NCBI GenBank assembly: GCA_034440615.1
Contig: JAOTOM010005185.1
Location: forward strand, 880,001-944,000
Source: Ashinkailepas kermadecensis
Lineage: Eukaryota > Arthropoda > Thecostraca > Neolepadidae
Direction of reading: 5' to 3'
Length of the DNA: 64,000 bases
Shown here: piece by piece, positions 1 through 12,270 of the stretch
Position numbering within the stretch: position 1 is the first letter of the stretch
Layout of the letters: each line of letters opens with the position of its first letter
Program-made: the position numbers and the translations under genes
The notes under the pieces: generated by a model
Databases searched by the model: none
What the model saw: only the letters and a program-made list of their open reading frames with translations
Told to the model about the DNA's origin: nothing

Positions 1-198
1 CGTAGCGGTGTGATTTGCGCTTGGAAGGCGCGGCTCGGAAGGCGCGGCATGTTCGGATGGGATTCGTTGGTCTGTGGTTCTGGGTTCGGGCTCGACGGGG
101 TTGGTAGGAGTGATGGGTTCGGTCTGGGTGATGGCCTCGGACGAAGTTATGGATGGGTTTGGGTGGCAGCGCAGGAGGTGAAGAAGAACCTTGGGTTC

Positions 199-358
199 TT
201 TTACGACGCATTCAACCGCTAGGTTATATAGCGTCGCCAACTTCTCACGCCGATTGGCCGCGGGTGGACTCGGTAAATGCCGTCGGCTGTGAGATTCGAA
301 CCCACAATCTTGCGATCAAGAGTCCGACGCTCTACCAACTGAGCTGCCGCGGCCCCGC
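199..358 (-). mobile_element. tRNA-headed SINE, Lys-like head
   Basis: Read on the minus strand, the right part (about 358 to 285) has the two internal RNA polymerase III promoter boxes of a tRNA: an A box like GGCAGCTCAGTTGG and a B box GGGTTCGAATC. The anticodon-loop position reads CTCTTGA, which would be CTT (Lys). The anticodon stem and three of seven acceptor pairs do not pair, so this is a tRNA-derived head and not a working tRNA gene. A non-tRNA body follows at about 199-262. It closely matches the body of a second element at 29751-29900, whose tRNA head is different. Confidence 0.7.
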
Positions 359-671
359 GCAGGAGGTGGCCGTGGGAGGTTTGTGTGGAGGCTCGGATGG
401 CCGTGGGCTTGCGAGAGGTTTGTGTGAATGCTGTGGTGGCCTTGGGGCTAGGCTTTGGTTTGGGCCGGCCGGATGGGTGGGGCAGGAGCCGAGGGCCCGG
501 GGGACGAAGTGGAGTGAAGGCGTCAGGGTGACGGGGAGGGCCCTGACTGGTTAGAGGCGGTGTGGCGAAGGGGTACGACCAGGTCCCATGGGGATGGGGG
601 TACCGGTGGGGGGGATGGAGACCGGGTCTGGGTTTGTGGATGTGGTGGGCGTAGGCCGGGTCTGAGGTGAG

Positions 672-945
672 GTGGAGGAAAAGGCCGGGTTTGCGGTGGA
701 GTGGATGTGGGAGGCCGGGTCCGCGGTGGGGAGGATGTGGGAGGAGGCCGGGTTTGCGGTGGAGTGGGTGTGGGAGGAGGCCGGGTTCGCGGTGGAGTGG
801 ATGTGGGAGGAGGCCGGGTCCACGGTGGAGTGGATGTGGGAGGAGGCCGGGTTTGCGGTGGAGTGGGTGTGGGAGGAGGCCGGGTTCGCGGTGGAGTGGA
901 TGTGGGAGGAGGCCGGGTCTGCGGTGGGCTGGCGTGGGAAGGAGT
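672..945. repeat. 33 bp minisatellite
   Basis: About seven to eight copies of a GC-rich 33 bp unit built on GAGGCCGGGTTTGCGGTGGA; the CCGGGT core recurs at 781, 814, 847, 880 and 913. Because 33 is a multiple of three, several reading frames stay open on both strands. The resulting Arg/Gly or His/Ser/Pro repeats look like by-products and not genes. Confidence 0.85.
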
Positions 946-2116
946 GGTGGGCGATGGAGTTGAGGGGCGGTGGTGCGGTGGAGTCGAAGATCGGTGGGGC
1001 GGTGGAGCCGATGATCGGTGGGACGAGGAGTCTAGGGTCGGAGGGGCGGTTGCGGTGAGGATCGGTTGGGCATTGAGGTCGGTGTGCCGGGTTCCGGGAG
1101 CCGGCTGCTGGTGGGATGGTAGGCCGGCGGGAGCTGGTGCTGGACGGGGCGTGGTTTAGGTGTTGGCGAGAGCGCCGCTGCGTAACTGCGCCAGTTGGTA
1201 AGTACTGTGTGGGAGGGTACGGTTGTGGAGCTGGAGATGTCAGTGGTGGAGGTGGTGTTGCGTAAGTGCTGCCGTGCTGCTGTGTGTGGCACGCTATGGG
1301 CTGCCGCATACTGTGTCAGCCGTGATGCCGTATGCCGTATCAGCGCTGATCTGCGTCTGAACTATGATGTGGGTGGTGTGTCTGTTGATCGAGAAGTGTG
1401 GTGATTGGAGAATGTGACGGTGTCTGCGCGAGAGTGAAAGACTACTTTCGCGTGATGATGTGGTCCGACTCGGTGTAGGTGCTTACTAGGTAGACGCCTT
1501 TTATAGGGTCGGTCCCGCCCCCGCAAGGTTTTTTCCTTACTAAAAATACCCTGATTCGTTGTACCCGTGGACCGAGCTTTCGCCCTCTGGTCCCTGCCCC
1601 CGGCCGCAATGGCCCAGGGCAGTGGGTTCGTCACCGTTAGGTTTACTCCGGGGGAGTAATGTTTAGCTGGGAGACAGAGAGAAGTTGGGATTTGGTGTGG
1701 GATGTTTTCCTTCTAGAGTCGCGGGAGTGTTCGTCTAGGGTGCCTGGAGCTCTTCGGTCTTGCTGTCTTCGCTGCTTCTGCCGCTATAGGTTTGTCTTCT
1801 CTATCAAACCTTGGACCTTCCTGGATCTCTTCGTGTTTGCTGACTGACGTAAGACCTGTGTGATCCTCTCTCCGGAGCCACCGGCGAGACGCAGCCTGCC
1901 AGAACAGGGTACATTGCCTGGCATCCCTGCGCAGGCGCATTGGGACTCAGGCACAAGGCGGCGCATGGGTCTCAGAAAGCTAGCACAGCCGTTTGAGAGT
2001 GTATACTACCGCGACACTAAGACGCTCGTGTGGTTATTATATTGTTGACTGCCCTCGGGTATTACTAACCACGCATCACTGTACACTGCACGCCGTATTC
2101 CGCATATACAAGTCTG
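946..2116. other. GC-rich stretch without a recognised gene; possible LTR/leader at its end
   Basis: No protein family was recognised. The last part (about 1640-2116) sits directly upstream of a retrotransposon gag remnant and ends next to TGGCAACC at 2117, which resembles the primer-binding start of Ty3/gypsy elements. It may be a decayed 5' LTR or leader. No second LTR was found, so this is only a suggestion. Confidence 0.3.
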
Positions 2117-3443
2117 TGGCAACCTGCCACCGGCAGTGTTGAGCGGTATCTCTGATCAAGAACTCAGAGGCACGTTTGACTCAACAATTCGTGACCCCAA
2201 CGTGATGCACGCCGTCGCAGCCGTCTCGCCATGCCAGACTTCGAGCCTGTCAACAGCGCCGCATCACGCCCGTTCGCCTCGTCTCGTCTACTCGCGTTTT
2301 TAGCAGACGAGGCCGAGTTGAGATTACTGCAGATTGACTGCGCTTTTGAAGTGGCTGGCATCACCGATGACGTCACTCGTTTCAAACTGTTGGTGGCCAA
2401 CCTCCCGATGTCCGTGGCCGCACAAGTCAAGGACGTCATCGGTAGTCAGCCAAGCGACTTCCCGCTCTCCGCGTAGCACTGAAAGCTCGGCTCGCCCAGC
2501 CCCACGCTGCACGCCTTCAGACTCTGCTCTGGCATCAACAGCTCGGTGACCAGACGCCATCCCAACTGCTACGCAACATATCTGGTGAGCTGACTGCGGT
2601 CAGCGACACCCCGGCAGACAACGGCCTGCTGAGCACCTTGTCTCTGCAGCGGCTGCCGCAGTCTGTGCGCGCCGCCATCGCACTGCTCCCAGAATCTCAG
2701 CCGCTGGCGGATATCGCACAAGCAGACGACCGGTTCTTGGAGGCATCCCATCCAGCCGGAGCAGTTGCCGCACCTGGAGCGGCAGCCCCTGTCGGCCCTG
2801 TTCCGCCTGCCGCCGCCGCTTTCGGTCCATCTCCAGTCGATTTGCAAGCGGCAATTATGGCGCTGACCGCCACCGACAGCCGGTTGGAAACATCCAACAA
2901 CCGCCTCAAGACAGACAGCACTGCTCAGCGATCGTGGCCGCCTTCTGGACCACGAGTAGTCGCCGCCTCGCCGCCGTAGCGGCCGTTCTGCGTCCCGCAG
3001 CCACCGCGACCGAGCGACTCAGTCTGCCACCGGCCTCTGCTGGCATCGCTGTTGGGATACCGCGGCCCACAAGTACCAGGCACCCTGCAGCTGGACGGCG
3101 GTAAACTAGCAAGCCTGACGCCATCAGCGCCCACCACATCAGCCCTGCCTCCTCTGGCGCAACTGTTCTTTGTCCGGGACCTCCGTTTCACAAAGCCGTT
3201 CCTGGTGGACACTGGCGCGCAGGTGAGCGTTCTTCCGCCATCTCTTTTTCCTTCTGGTGCTGTCGTCACCCCCGCTCCGAACCTGTACCGGACCGCGGCC
3301 AACGGCACCCACATCCAAGTGACTGGGCACTGTGTCTGTGAAGTTCACCTGGAAGACGGGCATGCCCACGACTGGACGTTCCTGGTGGCCGACATCGCCA
3401 GGCCCATTTACAGCTACGGCTATTTGTCTACGAAATACCAGTG
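2117..3443 (+). mobile_element. Broken Ty3/gypsy-like gag-protease remnant
   Basis: From the ATG at 2231 the translation resembles the capsid part of Ty3/gypsy Gag (a helical stretch ending near a short Pro-rich segment). It stops at 2476, and the homology carries on in another frame through about 2640-2850. A short His/Cys stretch near 3030-3090 resembles the Gag CCHC-like region, again out of frame. At 3139-3443 a third segment carries the retropepsin active-site motif DTGA (about 3209-3220) and ends in a stop. Reverse transcriptase, RNase H and integrase are absent. With at least two frame breaks and no pol it is a dead fragment. The family is inferred from motif order, not from a search. 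Confidence 0.75.
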
Positions 3444-6043
3444 ACCGCACCTTCACATGCCGTGCTTGTCAACTGAAACGTCCACGTACAGGACATGAAC
3501 AAAATGAGGTTTTCCCATCTCAATGGGAAGAGAGCTGGGAAAATCTGTCCTGAAAAAGAGAGATGGGAAGATACTGTCCACGTGCCATCATTGTGTTAGT
3601 TATTTCCCTGAGAACAATTGATATAATATGCCATGTTCTACCCTTGCACTACTATAATGCGCCAATATGGACTGGATAAATGAGAGGAAGAGTCGGCAAT
3701 GGGGTTCTCTTCTGGCAGGCACAAGAACGGTCGTACTACTGTACGCAGATCAATTGTACACGTTGTAACGTTGATAAATTGTACGGAACCGACTTCCCTT
3801 GGCCTACTTGTGGTGACTAAATGGCAAATAAAGTTACTGTTGGTGCCTCGGTATGTTGTACAAGTGCGCGAAATACTGACACGAAACTTTCTCTCTGAAC
3901 AGGAGCTTGAAGTACTTTTGAGAAAATATTGTGACGAAACCTGATACAGGTCAAATTAAACGAGGAAATATGTTAATGTTACGAAAGCAGGACTTCAAAC
4001 ACTGCAACCAAAGGAAAAATATCAAGGTTGACCGTTCGGCTCGACCAGATCAGGTTGTGTCAATCAAATAAATCATGTATGCATATGCACCAAAGTCATC
4101 TGGCTCGGGCTTCACGATCGGTCGTAATTGGATAGATGTGGTAGTAATACAATTGTTGGGGTGGCAACACCGACCTTGTCCATTATCAGGGACAAACCCG
4201 ATGAATCAATGTGTACTGTAAAAACACAGGGTGGTGTGGTCATATTTCTCCTCAAAATGTCATCCCCAAAATTGCATTAAAAAGGAGAATCAGCACCCCC
4301 TCAAAATAATATTTCGAAATGGAAAATTGTTCTCACAGCACAGAAATTGACACCACTAGTTCATAAGTTCCTTACGTCTCTCAATCGCCCATTAGCAGAA
4401 GTAAAATCAAAGCAACCTATAATGATTGAGCCATCTCCTTTGTACTGTGAAATTGCATCACTGTTGCAATTAACCATAGTGGCAGTCATGCACAATTTGC
4501 TCCCATCATCGACCGCCATGAGTCGACTATATCAACCATCATCTAACATGACTATATCAAAATCTGCATGCTGTCCTACATAAACAGAGTTGGATTTGTA
4601 CTTTGTAATTATGGCTATGTGGAGGAAAATTATGGGGTAATTGAATGCAGGAATAATATTTTTCCTCAGACATGTGACGTCAGAAGCTCAGTTTGCACTT
4701 TGCAATGAACCTTGAGCACTTCGCCATAGAGCAGTTAATTATCAAACAGCACCTCTCAACTTACAAATGATAACCATGAGAGTATAACTTTCTGGGGAAG
4801 ACAATGTTCTGGATTCCAAAAATACAGAAATTCCGTTTTTCCAGCCCTGTACATAAACATCATTACTCCGATTGCAAGAAGAAAATGTAGGAATAACTGG
4901 TTTAATTGCATAGTGGTGGATATAATTTATGGCCAGGTCTTTACAGCTACTTTAGCCACTGAACCGACATATGGTGCAAATACATTGGGTGTGTGCAACA
5001 ATAAATTTGATTGTTCGCATGCTTCTTGCATATCAGATATAATGGTAGAGTGTATGACTGTACATCCTGTTTAACCGGCGCGGTCTCGGGGGGGAGGGGG
5101 TTGATAGGCGCCCCTCCCCCCCCCAAGGTTTTCCGCGGATTGTGAAAGAACGGCACGCTGCGTGCCGAAATTTGGCATACCTTTTCCCACATCAATTTGG
5201 CATGTTGTGTCAAAATTTTGAGGTCAGGTCACCTAGGGTCAACGAGTTAGTCACGGTCAAGTGAGGTCACCTCCAGAAAAGTTCAACCAGTTGTCACGCT
5301 TTAACGGGTAAGGATATTTCAATAAACCTTTCAGCGTTTGCTATCGTTAGGGACCAAACGAAACGCACCAGAGGATTTTTTTTTATTTTCTCCGTTTTTG
5401 ATTGCTTATTAGTTTTGCCCATTAGAGCTAAAATCGAAGATTATGGCTAAAGTAAGCATTTTTATGAGAGCAAGTTGACTTCGAACAACGTTTTTCGGTC
5501 CGTTAGATTAATAAAAGAAAAATTAGATAACCCATTAGAAAAATAAAAATAAAATAAAATTGAAAACTCAAAATTTTCAATTTCAAAAATAAAAATACAA
5601 TTATGATTTTTGGGTGGGCAAAAATGTTATGGTCATGGTCGATTTCGCCTTCCTTTTCTGATTCAAAATATTTTTTAAATCTCCCCAAAATGAACTCCCC
5701 AGAGCCAAAAACATGATGGAAGTCGTGAAAACCTAGGCCCCCTAGTGACGTCACTTTTGGGGGATAACATTTTGCGGTGGTGTCAGGCTCAACTCGTCGA
5801 GCGCTTTCCGATGACACTTTTTCGTTTTAGTGCGACGCTTAGTTTGGAGATTAGAGGGGGTTTGTATCAACCCACCGATACGTGGTGTGAGGATATGACC
5901 AGAAAGACGGGGCAAATGTAAATGGCATGCTTCATTGGTGGACTTCATTTCGCTCTCTACTCACACCCTCCTCCAACCCCCCTCCTACACACCTATCCAG
6001 GTGGCCAAAGCACTGCTATGACATTGTGGAGCCCATGACGTAC
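3444..6043. other. AT-rich stretch without a recognised gene
   Basis: No exon-like sequence was found on either strand. A G-run/C-run inverted repeat lies at about 5087-5124 (GGGGGGGAGGGGG facing CCCCTCCCCCCCCC). A cluster of AGGTCA-type hexamers lies at 5219-5275. If the methyltransferase-like exon at 6044-6219 belongs to a live gene, this stretch would be its first intron or beyond. Confidence 0.5.
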
Positions 6044-6219
6044 CACACCATGTCGACCGATTTCCCACAGAGTGGGACAAGAATGCGCATTGGCTGAGCA
6101 TCGGTCGCCAGTCGGTGGTACCAGTTCTCCAGGTTTGCGTTCAAGGTCGGACGGTGGAAGCCGATCTTGCCCTCATCCCAGTTCTTCGTCCATAACTCCA
6201 TCCGATCATTGTCCCCCAT
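6044..6219 (-). CDS. Thiopurine S-methyltransferase-like, single N-terminal exon
   Basis: The minus strand has a good acceptor (TTGTTCCAG) right before an ATG at 6219, then 58 codons, then a donor GTACGT after phase 2 at 6044. The product starts MGDNDRMELWTKNWDEGK, continues with a GFH motif, and near its end has ILVPLCGKSVDMVW. These match the conserved N-terminus and first SAM-binding motif (PLCGKxxDM) of the TPMT family, cytosolic enzymes that methylate thiols with S-adenosylmethionine. The expected next exon, beginning with a GHxVxGVE segment, was not found in the 6 kb to the left. It may lie outside the window, or this may be a stranded exon or pseudogene fragment. The start is the only ATG near the acceptor. 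Confidence 0.65.
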
Positions 6220-8029
6220 CTGGAACAACAAACAATACTATCCCAATGAAGCATTTGCATGCATTCTTTATTTCACATGAAGTACATTGCATGGATAAAG
6301 AAGATAATACAAGGGACAAGAAACTTGCATTCATGCCCAAAAACCGAAATTCTATGTATATGTAGTTTTCAAATTACATCGCTGAACTCTTGCCAAGCCG
6401 GTTAACAAATCCACCTCTGCCAGGCTTGGTGGGGGAGGGGTTCTTGAAAGCCCCTTGTAACTTCTGATCTACATACACTAGGATAAAATGCAAAATACAG
6501 CTTGAAAGCTCTGCTAATAGAGATCCTGAAGCATACTTGATATTTGTATTGCAACTAATGTGGTCACCAGAAGCCAATTTTACTATTGTTTTTTGCACTT
6601 GCACCGCTTGCAAACAAACAGTGTGATGCAAATCACAAACTTTGTTAAATCACATTTCACAAGGGTCCTCATTGGGAATCACAAATATAATAAAATTCAG
6701 ACATGATTATGTGATGGCTTTACACATGATGGGACTTTACAATGCCTTACAGTGATAAAACAACCCACATGTTCGAAAAATAATATGATGTTTTCAAAGG
6801 GGGATTCAGTGATAAAATATGAATATTTTATGAATGAATAATATAATGGATAATTAAAACAAATGAGACCAATCAAGGTAAAATATTTTTTCTTTGAAAA
6901 CAATATTTCATTCAATTCCATAAAACCTTGTTCAGAAAATCTGCTGAGCTTGGAATGTAAACAAACAAATCTGCATCCCATCGCAACTGCCACCACACCT
7001 TTTAAATATTGACACCGACACCGGTAGTGCCAAGGTCTATCGAGTCTATAGTGCAAACATGAAGACCGATGTGAGAACAGGGTTGAACTTCTGAAATTCA
7101 TTTTTTTTAACAAGCACATCAGTACCTGAATGCATTGGTGCATAAATTCATCCATGTTTTATGACTGACACTACCCTCCAACAACATTCACACAACCTAG
7201 AACATGTGTTATCACAACCTGTGTATTGACCACGATCGTTGATAATCAACAACCTTCCTGAAATACAAATGATGTAATCACACAAATTGGTGCAATAGTT
7301 TGTGATTAGCAAACGATGTACTTTGGATTGTGTAGTTTTGTTAGCTCTTGATCTTAGTGAAATGCCATCTTCACAAATAACAACATAAATGGTGCATTCA
7401 CAACAAATTTGGCGTGAATACACAGCTTATGATTTTAGTGAAATTGGCCACAGGTCACACTAGTTGAGCCGATAGGTCATATGAGCATACAGGCCTTAAT
7501 TCAATCAATGGAAACAAGAAAAAATCGAATTTAAATTATTTGGACAAGGTTTCTCAAGAATTAACATAGATGAGTGTATTTCTATTGATTGGCAAGCCAA
7601 TAATCTAGCATGTTCAAGCTTGAATATCTCCAGAGCATCACTCTTCAAGCATACACATGTTCCAAGAAAAACTGGTATGATGCTCAAACATTTTAATTGG
7701 ATTGGAAAGTAATTCAAAAGAAAGGTCAAATAATATCAGTTCAGGTCATCTCAGGTCATTAGCTGGCATCCAATATCATGTTGCATGTCCTAGGCGGCAA
7801 TGAAACCAAATTCAAATACCACTTGGCAAGGGACAGCAACATTGTGTATAAGATGGCTTGTGTAGCATATACATAAGTAACCGACCCTTATGCCATTGAC
7901 CTTTCACAGATAATTTAACCCAGAATGTTTATAACATGCTCTTTACCATTATTGGCATGGAACATCACCCCCAAATTGCACAGATTTATTGTGCTTTAAT
8001 GTGTTCACAATGCAATTTGTATGCAAATG
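6220..8029. other. AT-rich intergenic DNA
   Basis: Composition is uniformly AT-rich and no exon with convincing splice sites and family similarity was seen on either strand. The open frames here are short and unremarkable. Confidence 0.5.
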
Positions 8030-8510
8030 TTGCCTCCATAAAGCAAACAAATGGCCTTGGTTAGGTTTGATTATGGTCGTGGTATATTATTGTTAGGTTA
8101 GCTTAGCTTTTTAAAGTTGATTTTTATTTCTTCAAAATTTGGAAATTGTTTTTCTTTGAAGGCATGTTATGTTAGGTTAGATAATGTTGGGTTAGTTTTT
8201 TTTAGTAATTTGGGAAATTTAGGAGAATAAATTGTTTGAAATTCTTCAAATTTGTTTTCCACAAAGGGAGGTTTGGCTAGTTCAGGTTATGTTGCATTTA
8301 ATTTTATTTTTAAATATTACCTTGTATTCTATTATCTAACTCCAAGCCCCTTTTTCATGTTACTTTGCTCACAAACTGAAAAGCAACCATTTGCATAGAA
8401 AATGAATCATCTGATCATCTTAATCACATTCATAAACATCGCATTGGGAAAATAGGTAGGTATATTCCAATAATTCATCAAACACCTTAAAGCTCAAATT
8501 TATAACTTGA
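8030..8510. repeat. Dispersed repeat copy (GGTAAATTT-end family)
   Basis: This copy resembles segments at about 52840-53325 and 59510-59940. All three share a AAGCAAACAAATGG-like start, scattered GGTTAGGTTT, a GAAAAGCAANCATTTGCA block, and an ATCATCTTAATCACATTCAT block near the right end. It ends close to AAAGCTCAAATTTA, the reverse complement of the family's GGTAAATTT terminus. No coding capacity was seen. Confidence 0.6.
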
Positions 8511-9408
8511 ACTTCCCCATGATGCAGTGAAAAAAAAGAAGGAAATTGACCTGGCCTGTCAGTAACCTTGAACTGAATTAAAGTCAAAATTTCCAGGTAT
8601 GAGGATGTCTGTCTTGATGAAAGTACAACAGGATCTACCCATGATGCCCTGGACCTGATTACAAAAAAAAAAAAAACAACTTGGAAAACAGATGCACAAG
8701 AAGCTGTTGAAAATGTAGTATTTCTACATGTACACATTTGGCCATTATGATGGAAGAACCAGATGGTGGGTGCTCTCAGACTCCCAGCACATAGAGGATT
8801 AAAGAACTTTCCATTTACACAACATATATGCTGACGATTCTGGAAACCAAAGCATCCTTTGCTGAGCAAAATGGCTAAGATATGTGATAGCCATGGGTGC
8901 CATGGTTATAAACCATGTAACCTAACCAACCTAGGTTCCTAATCATGTGATAAACATTACACCAGAATTTGCTCATGTTTGGTACATCTGGAATAATAAC
9001 TTCATATATGGTACAAAAGTGTCTAGCATAACACCAAGCAAATTTGCATATTACAGACATCCTATGCTGACTATAGGAAAGGAATAGGCCATTATTTTTT
9101 GTGCAAACTTATATTGTACATACAAATAAAATTTCACTGCACATAAATTTCAGTTGAAGATTATCAATTTTGGTTCTAAAAACTGACATATTCCCAGGCA
9201 GGAGGCATTCATAAGTTCCTACCTCACAAGAACTTTGCATGCTACAAGACTTGCTCCTGTAAAACTGCTTAAGGATGAATTGACAAGAGCAGCCATGCAT
9301 GAAATAGGCTGTGAAATACAAGTACTAACTAGTGTTTGCAGGTCTATGTAGCTATTCTAATAAGCATCCTCTGATGTCTCTCCACTCTATCATGTATGTC
9401 TTGTGTGG

Positions 9409-10697
9409 TAAAATAGGGGTAAATTTGTTCTTTAAGGCACATTTTATGAAATATTGGAATTTATATTTCCAATACTGATACAATGTTGATGAATGTGACT
9501 TGACCTGAATGCTGATTGGACCACTCATTTTCTGTGCAAATGCCTACTTTTCAGTTTGTGAGCACAAAAAAACACCAAAAAGGGGCTTTGGGTCAGATAG
9601 CATCAATATAAAGTAATGCATGAAAATACCATTGGAATACCATCTGTATGAAGGTGACTATGATGATTATATTATGATATAATATATTGTATATTATGCT
9701 ACATTATCTGCCATTCTTACACTGCATATTGTTACTGCATATACTGGAGAACACTGCCGTGTTCTGCTTATGGTCAAGAGTTAAAAAATTACATATGAAT
9801 AGATACATAATATAAAAAATAACATAACCTAACCGAACCTAACCTAGACCAAGATCATGTAGCATAATATATAAAATATATTATATCATAATATAATATA
9901 ATATAATATAATATAATCTAACCTAACCTAACCTAACAAGAAAACCAGAATCGTACGAAACAAATTTTTGGCCATGTCATCAAATATATGAAAAATAAAA
10001 TAATACAACATCATACATGATGTCATGGCCATATTTTAATGTAAAAATGATGATGCGACCACTCATTTTCTCCGCAAATGATTACTTTTCAGTTGGCAAA
10101 CAAATACACAATCATAATCTTCACTCTGCAAATATAGCACATCGCGTATAATTATCCGTACCTGATGTGTCACAGACGTGATAAAGAAGACATTCAACAC
10201 TTCATGCACTCTATTTAATACTCTGACATCGAAAACCTTATGTTTCTGCCTCAATTCTACATTATCTCCGATAATGAATACTCGCAACATGCTGAGCCAG
10301 CAACCGTCGATCAGGGCCGGAAATTCCTTGCGATGGCATATTATTTTACTTGTAATATATTTGATGAAGTCATGGCCAAAAAAAATTGGGGGGACAATTC
10401 TGGTTTTCTGGTTAGGTTAGGTTAGGTTAGATTATATTATGATGGAATATATTTTATATATTATGGTACGTTATCTTAGTCTAGGTTAGGTTAGGTTAGT
10501 ATATTTCATTTTTTGTTTTGTCCGACTTAATGCATATGACGTCATCAAATCATTATGACGTCATCAACCGTCACCAACTTAAAAGTAATAATTTGCAGAG
10601 AAAATGAGTGGCCGCATCGTCATTTTTACGTTAAAATACCATGTATTTTTTTGAAAATCCCAAAAATCGCATTTTACCTTAATCTTGATATTTACCC
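9409..10697. repeat. Nested fold-back repeat with TTAGG runs
   Basis: The left end begins GGGGTAAATTTGTTC. The right end, reverse-complemented, begins GGGTAAATATCAAG. Both ends carry the CCACTCATTTTC block (left near 9520, internal copy near 10053, inverted copy near 10600). Inside are two further inverted blocks of ATTATGATATAATATATT (about 9663-9710 and 9856-9910; a third copy at 10430-10475) and runs of TTAGG or its complement (9827-9847, 9919-9939, 10408-10429, 10482-10499). The element is non-coding and looks like a fold-back or MITE with another copy nested in it. Confidence 0.65.
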
Positions 10698-12134
10698 ACG
10701 AAAGTAGATGCATATAGACCCAGTGTAGGATTTCCATATTTTTTTCTTGGTAGTGGAGTACATAATTTTTAACTGGAGTACAAAATGTTGAGCTGGAATA
10801 CAAAAATAGCAATGCACTTGCCGACAATTAACCTTGTTTTAATGGGGCTGAAAACCAATGTTAGCATTGTTGTATGCATAAACATCTTGGCAAACATCCA
10901 TGTCCAAAATTTTGCTGCAGTAAAAAAATGAGGAATTGTCCATAATTAGGTAGCATTGCTTTAATGGAATTACAAATCAATGTTAGCATTTCATGCTGTT
11001 ACATTGCTCAACAATTACACGTTTTACCACACCAGAATTTTACATGGGACACAAGTAAGACTCACTGGGCAATAATGTAGTGCATCATGCCTTGAACCCT
11101 TTTTAAAAATGGGAATAACTTGTGAGGTTTTCTAACTATCAGGAAGACTTCCAGTAGAAAGATGAGTTTAAAATGATGAAAATGGTTTTACAAGCTCCTC
11201 ACAGCAAGATACAATTAACTGGGGGTGGACCCCATCAGTGGACCCTGGGAGGGATGGCGGGCACCACGAGGAATCGAAACCCATGACAACCGCCGAGCCA
11301 AGGCTTTACACCATTCCACCTTCACCACCAACCTCTGCACCAGGCAAACAAAACCTTCTGGCTGATCTATTTACAACAGGGGAGAAAAACCAGGCGTGGT
11401 TAACACCACAGCCAACCCCTACTTCTCTGAACAATGGTCTCTATCGTGCGCCACTTCCTGCCACACTCGCCAGTGTGATCCAAACTTATGGAAATACGAC
11501 TTCACATCTCATGATGACAATCGACAGAGAGTGAAACCGAATGGGCACACTTAGCTATCACTGCCAGTACACATTTGGGTACCCACACCACAAACCTAAA
11601 AAATAATCAACCCACAAACACTCACCAACTCCATCAACCCGTCCCTCCCAACAGTTGTCAAAGATGTACTGGAAAATAGAGCCGGGTCTGATTCGCTTAC
11701 CCCAGCGGTAGAACTACGGCGGATTACCGGGCCGGCAACAGATGGGTCGGAGTAAAATCGGAACAGGTATTACAGACCCTTCACCGACACTGATGAGCTC
11801 CAAATGCAGTTATATTTCAAGGCGCACAATTTATCTTAGCACAGATTTCAAAAATATTATTGGACAGTCATTCATAAGTTCACAAATCGCATTGGTTTCT
11901 TGGTGTTGTCACCTCGGAGAACTTCATTGCTCCAAAGCCACTTTGAGGAAATATAAAGTGACTTTTTTGCATTGAACGGGCTCATGGTGTCTAAAAAAGT
12001 TGTCTCTTTAACAAAATGACCTTCGATTGCGCATTCAAAGCATCTTAATTGCCAAACGGGGCCTGAAATATTTACTCCGGCGATACCAAGTACCGCCAGT
12101 TTTGCCAACTAGGGATATTTGCCCATGACTCAGA
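10698..12134. other. AT-rich intergenic DNA
   Basis: No convincing gene. One tRNA-like promoter remnant (11262-11335) is listed separately. An open frame at 11238-11534 on the plus strand runs across that remnant and is not believed to be a gene. Confidence 0.4.
11262..11335 (-). mobile_element. Possible decayed tRNA-derived SINE head
   Basis: On the minus strand a B-box-like GGGTTTCGATTCC lies about 40 bases after an A-box-like TGGAATGGTGTAAAGC. The arms do not fold into a good cloverleaf, so at most it is a decayed SINE head. Confidence 0.35.
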
Positions 12135-12270
12135 ATAATAAATATTGAATAAATGTTGATTAATATAAATGCATAATATATAACAATAAATATTGATAAA
12201 TATTGAATAAGTATTGAATAAATATTGAATACATATTGAATACATATTTAATTAAATATTGATGATATAG
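12135..12270. repeat. AT-rich simple repeat (TATTGAATAAA-type)
   Basis: Irregular tandem copies of AATAAATATTGAAT and close variants such as TACATATTGAAT. Low complexity, non-coding. Confidence 0.8.

Noticed and set aside
285..358. tRNA-Lys gene
   Set aside because: The anticodon and acceptor stems are mismatched, and a SINE body follows. The same reasoning applies to the Val-like (29830-29900) and Met-like (16318-16398) sequences.
551..1309. Long minus-strand open frame (His/Ser/Thr/Pro-rich) and overlapping plus-strand frames
   Set aside because: They run through the 33 bp minisatellite, whose multiple-of-three period keeps frames open on both strands. No family similarity and no splice context.
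10408..10429. A true telomere
   Set aside because: The TTAGG runs are only a few units long and sit inside dispersed fold-back elements, with genes on both sides.
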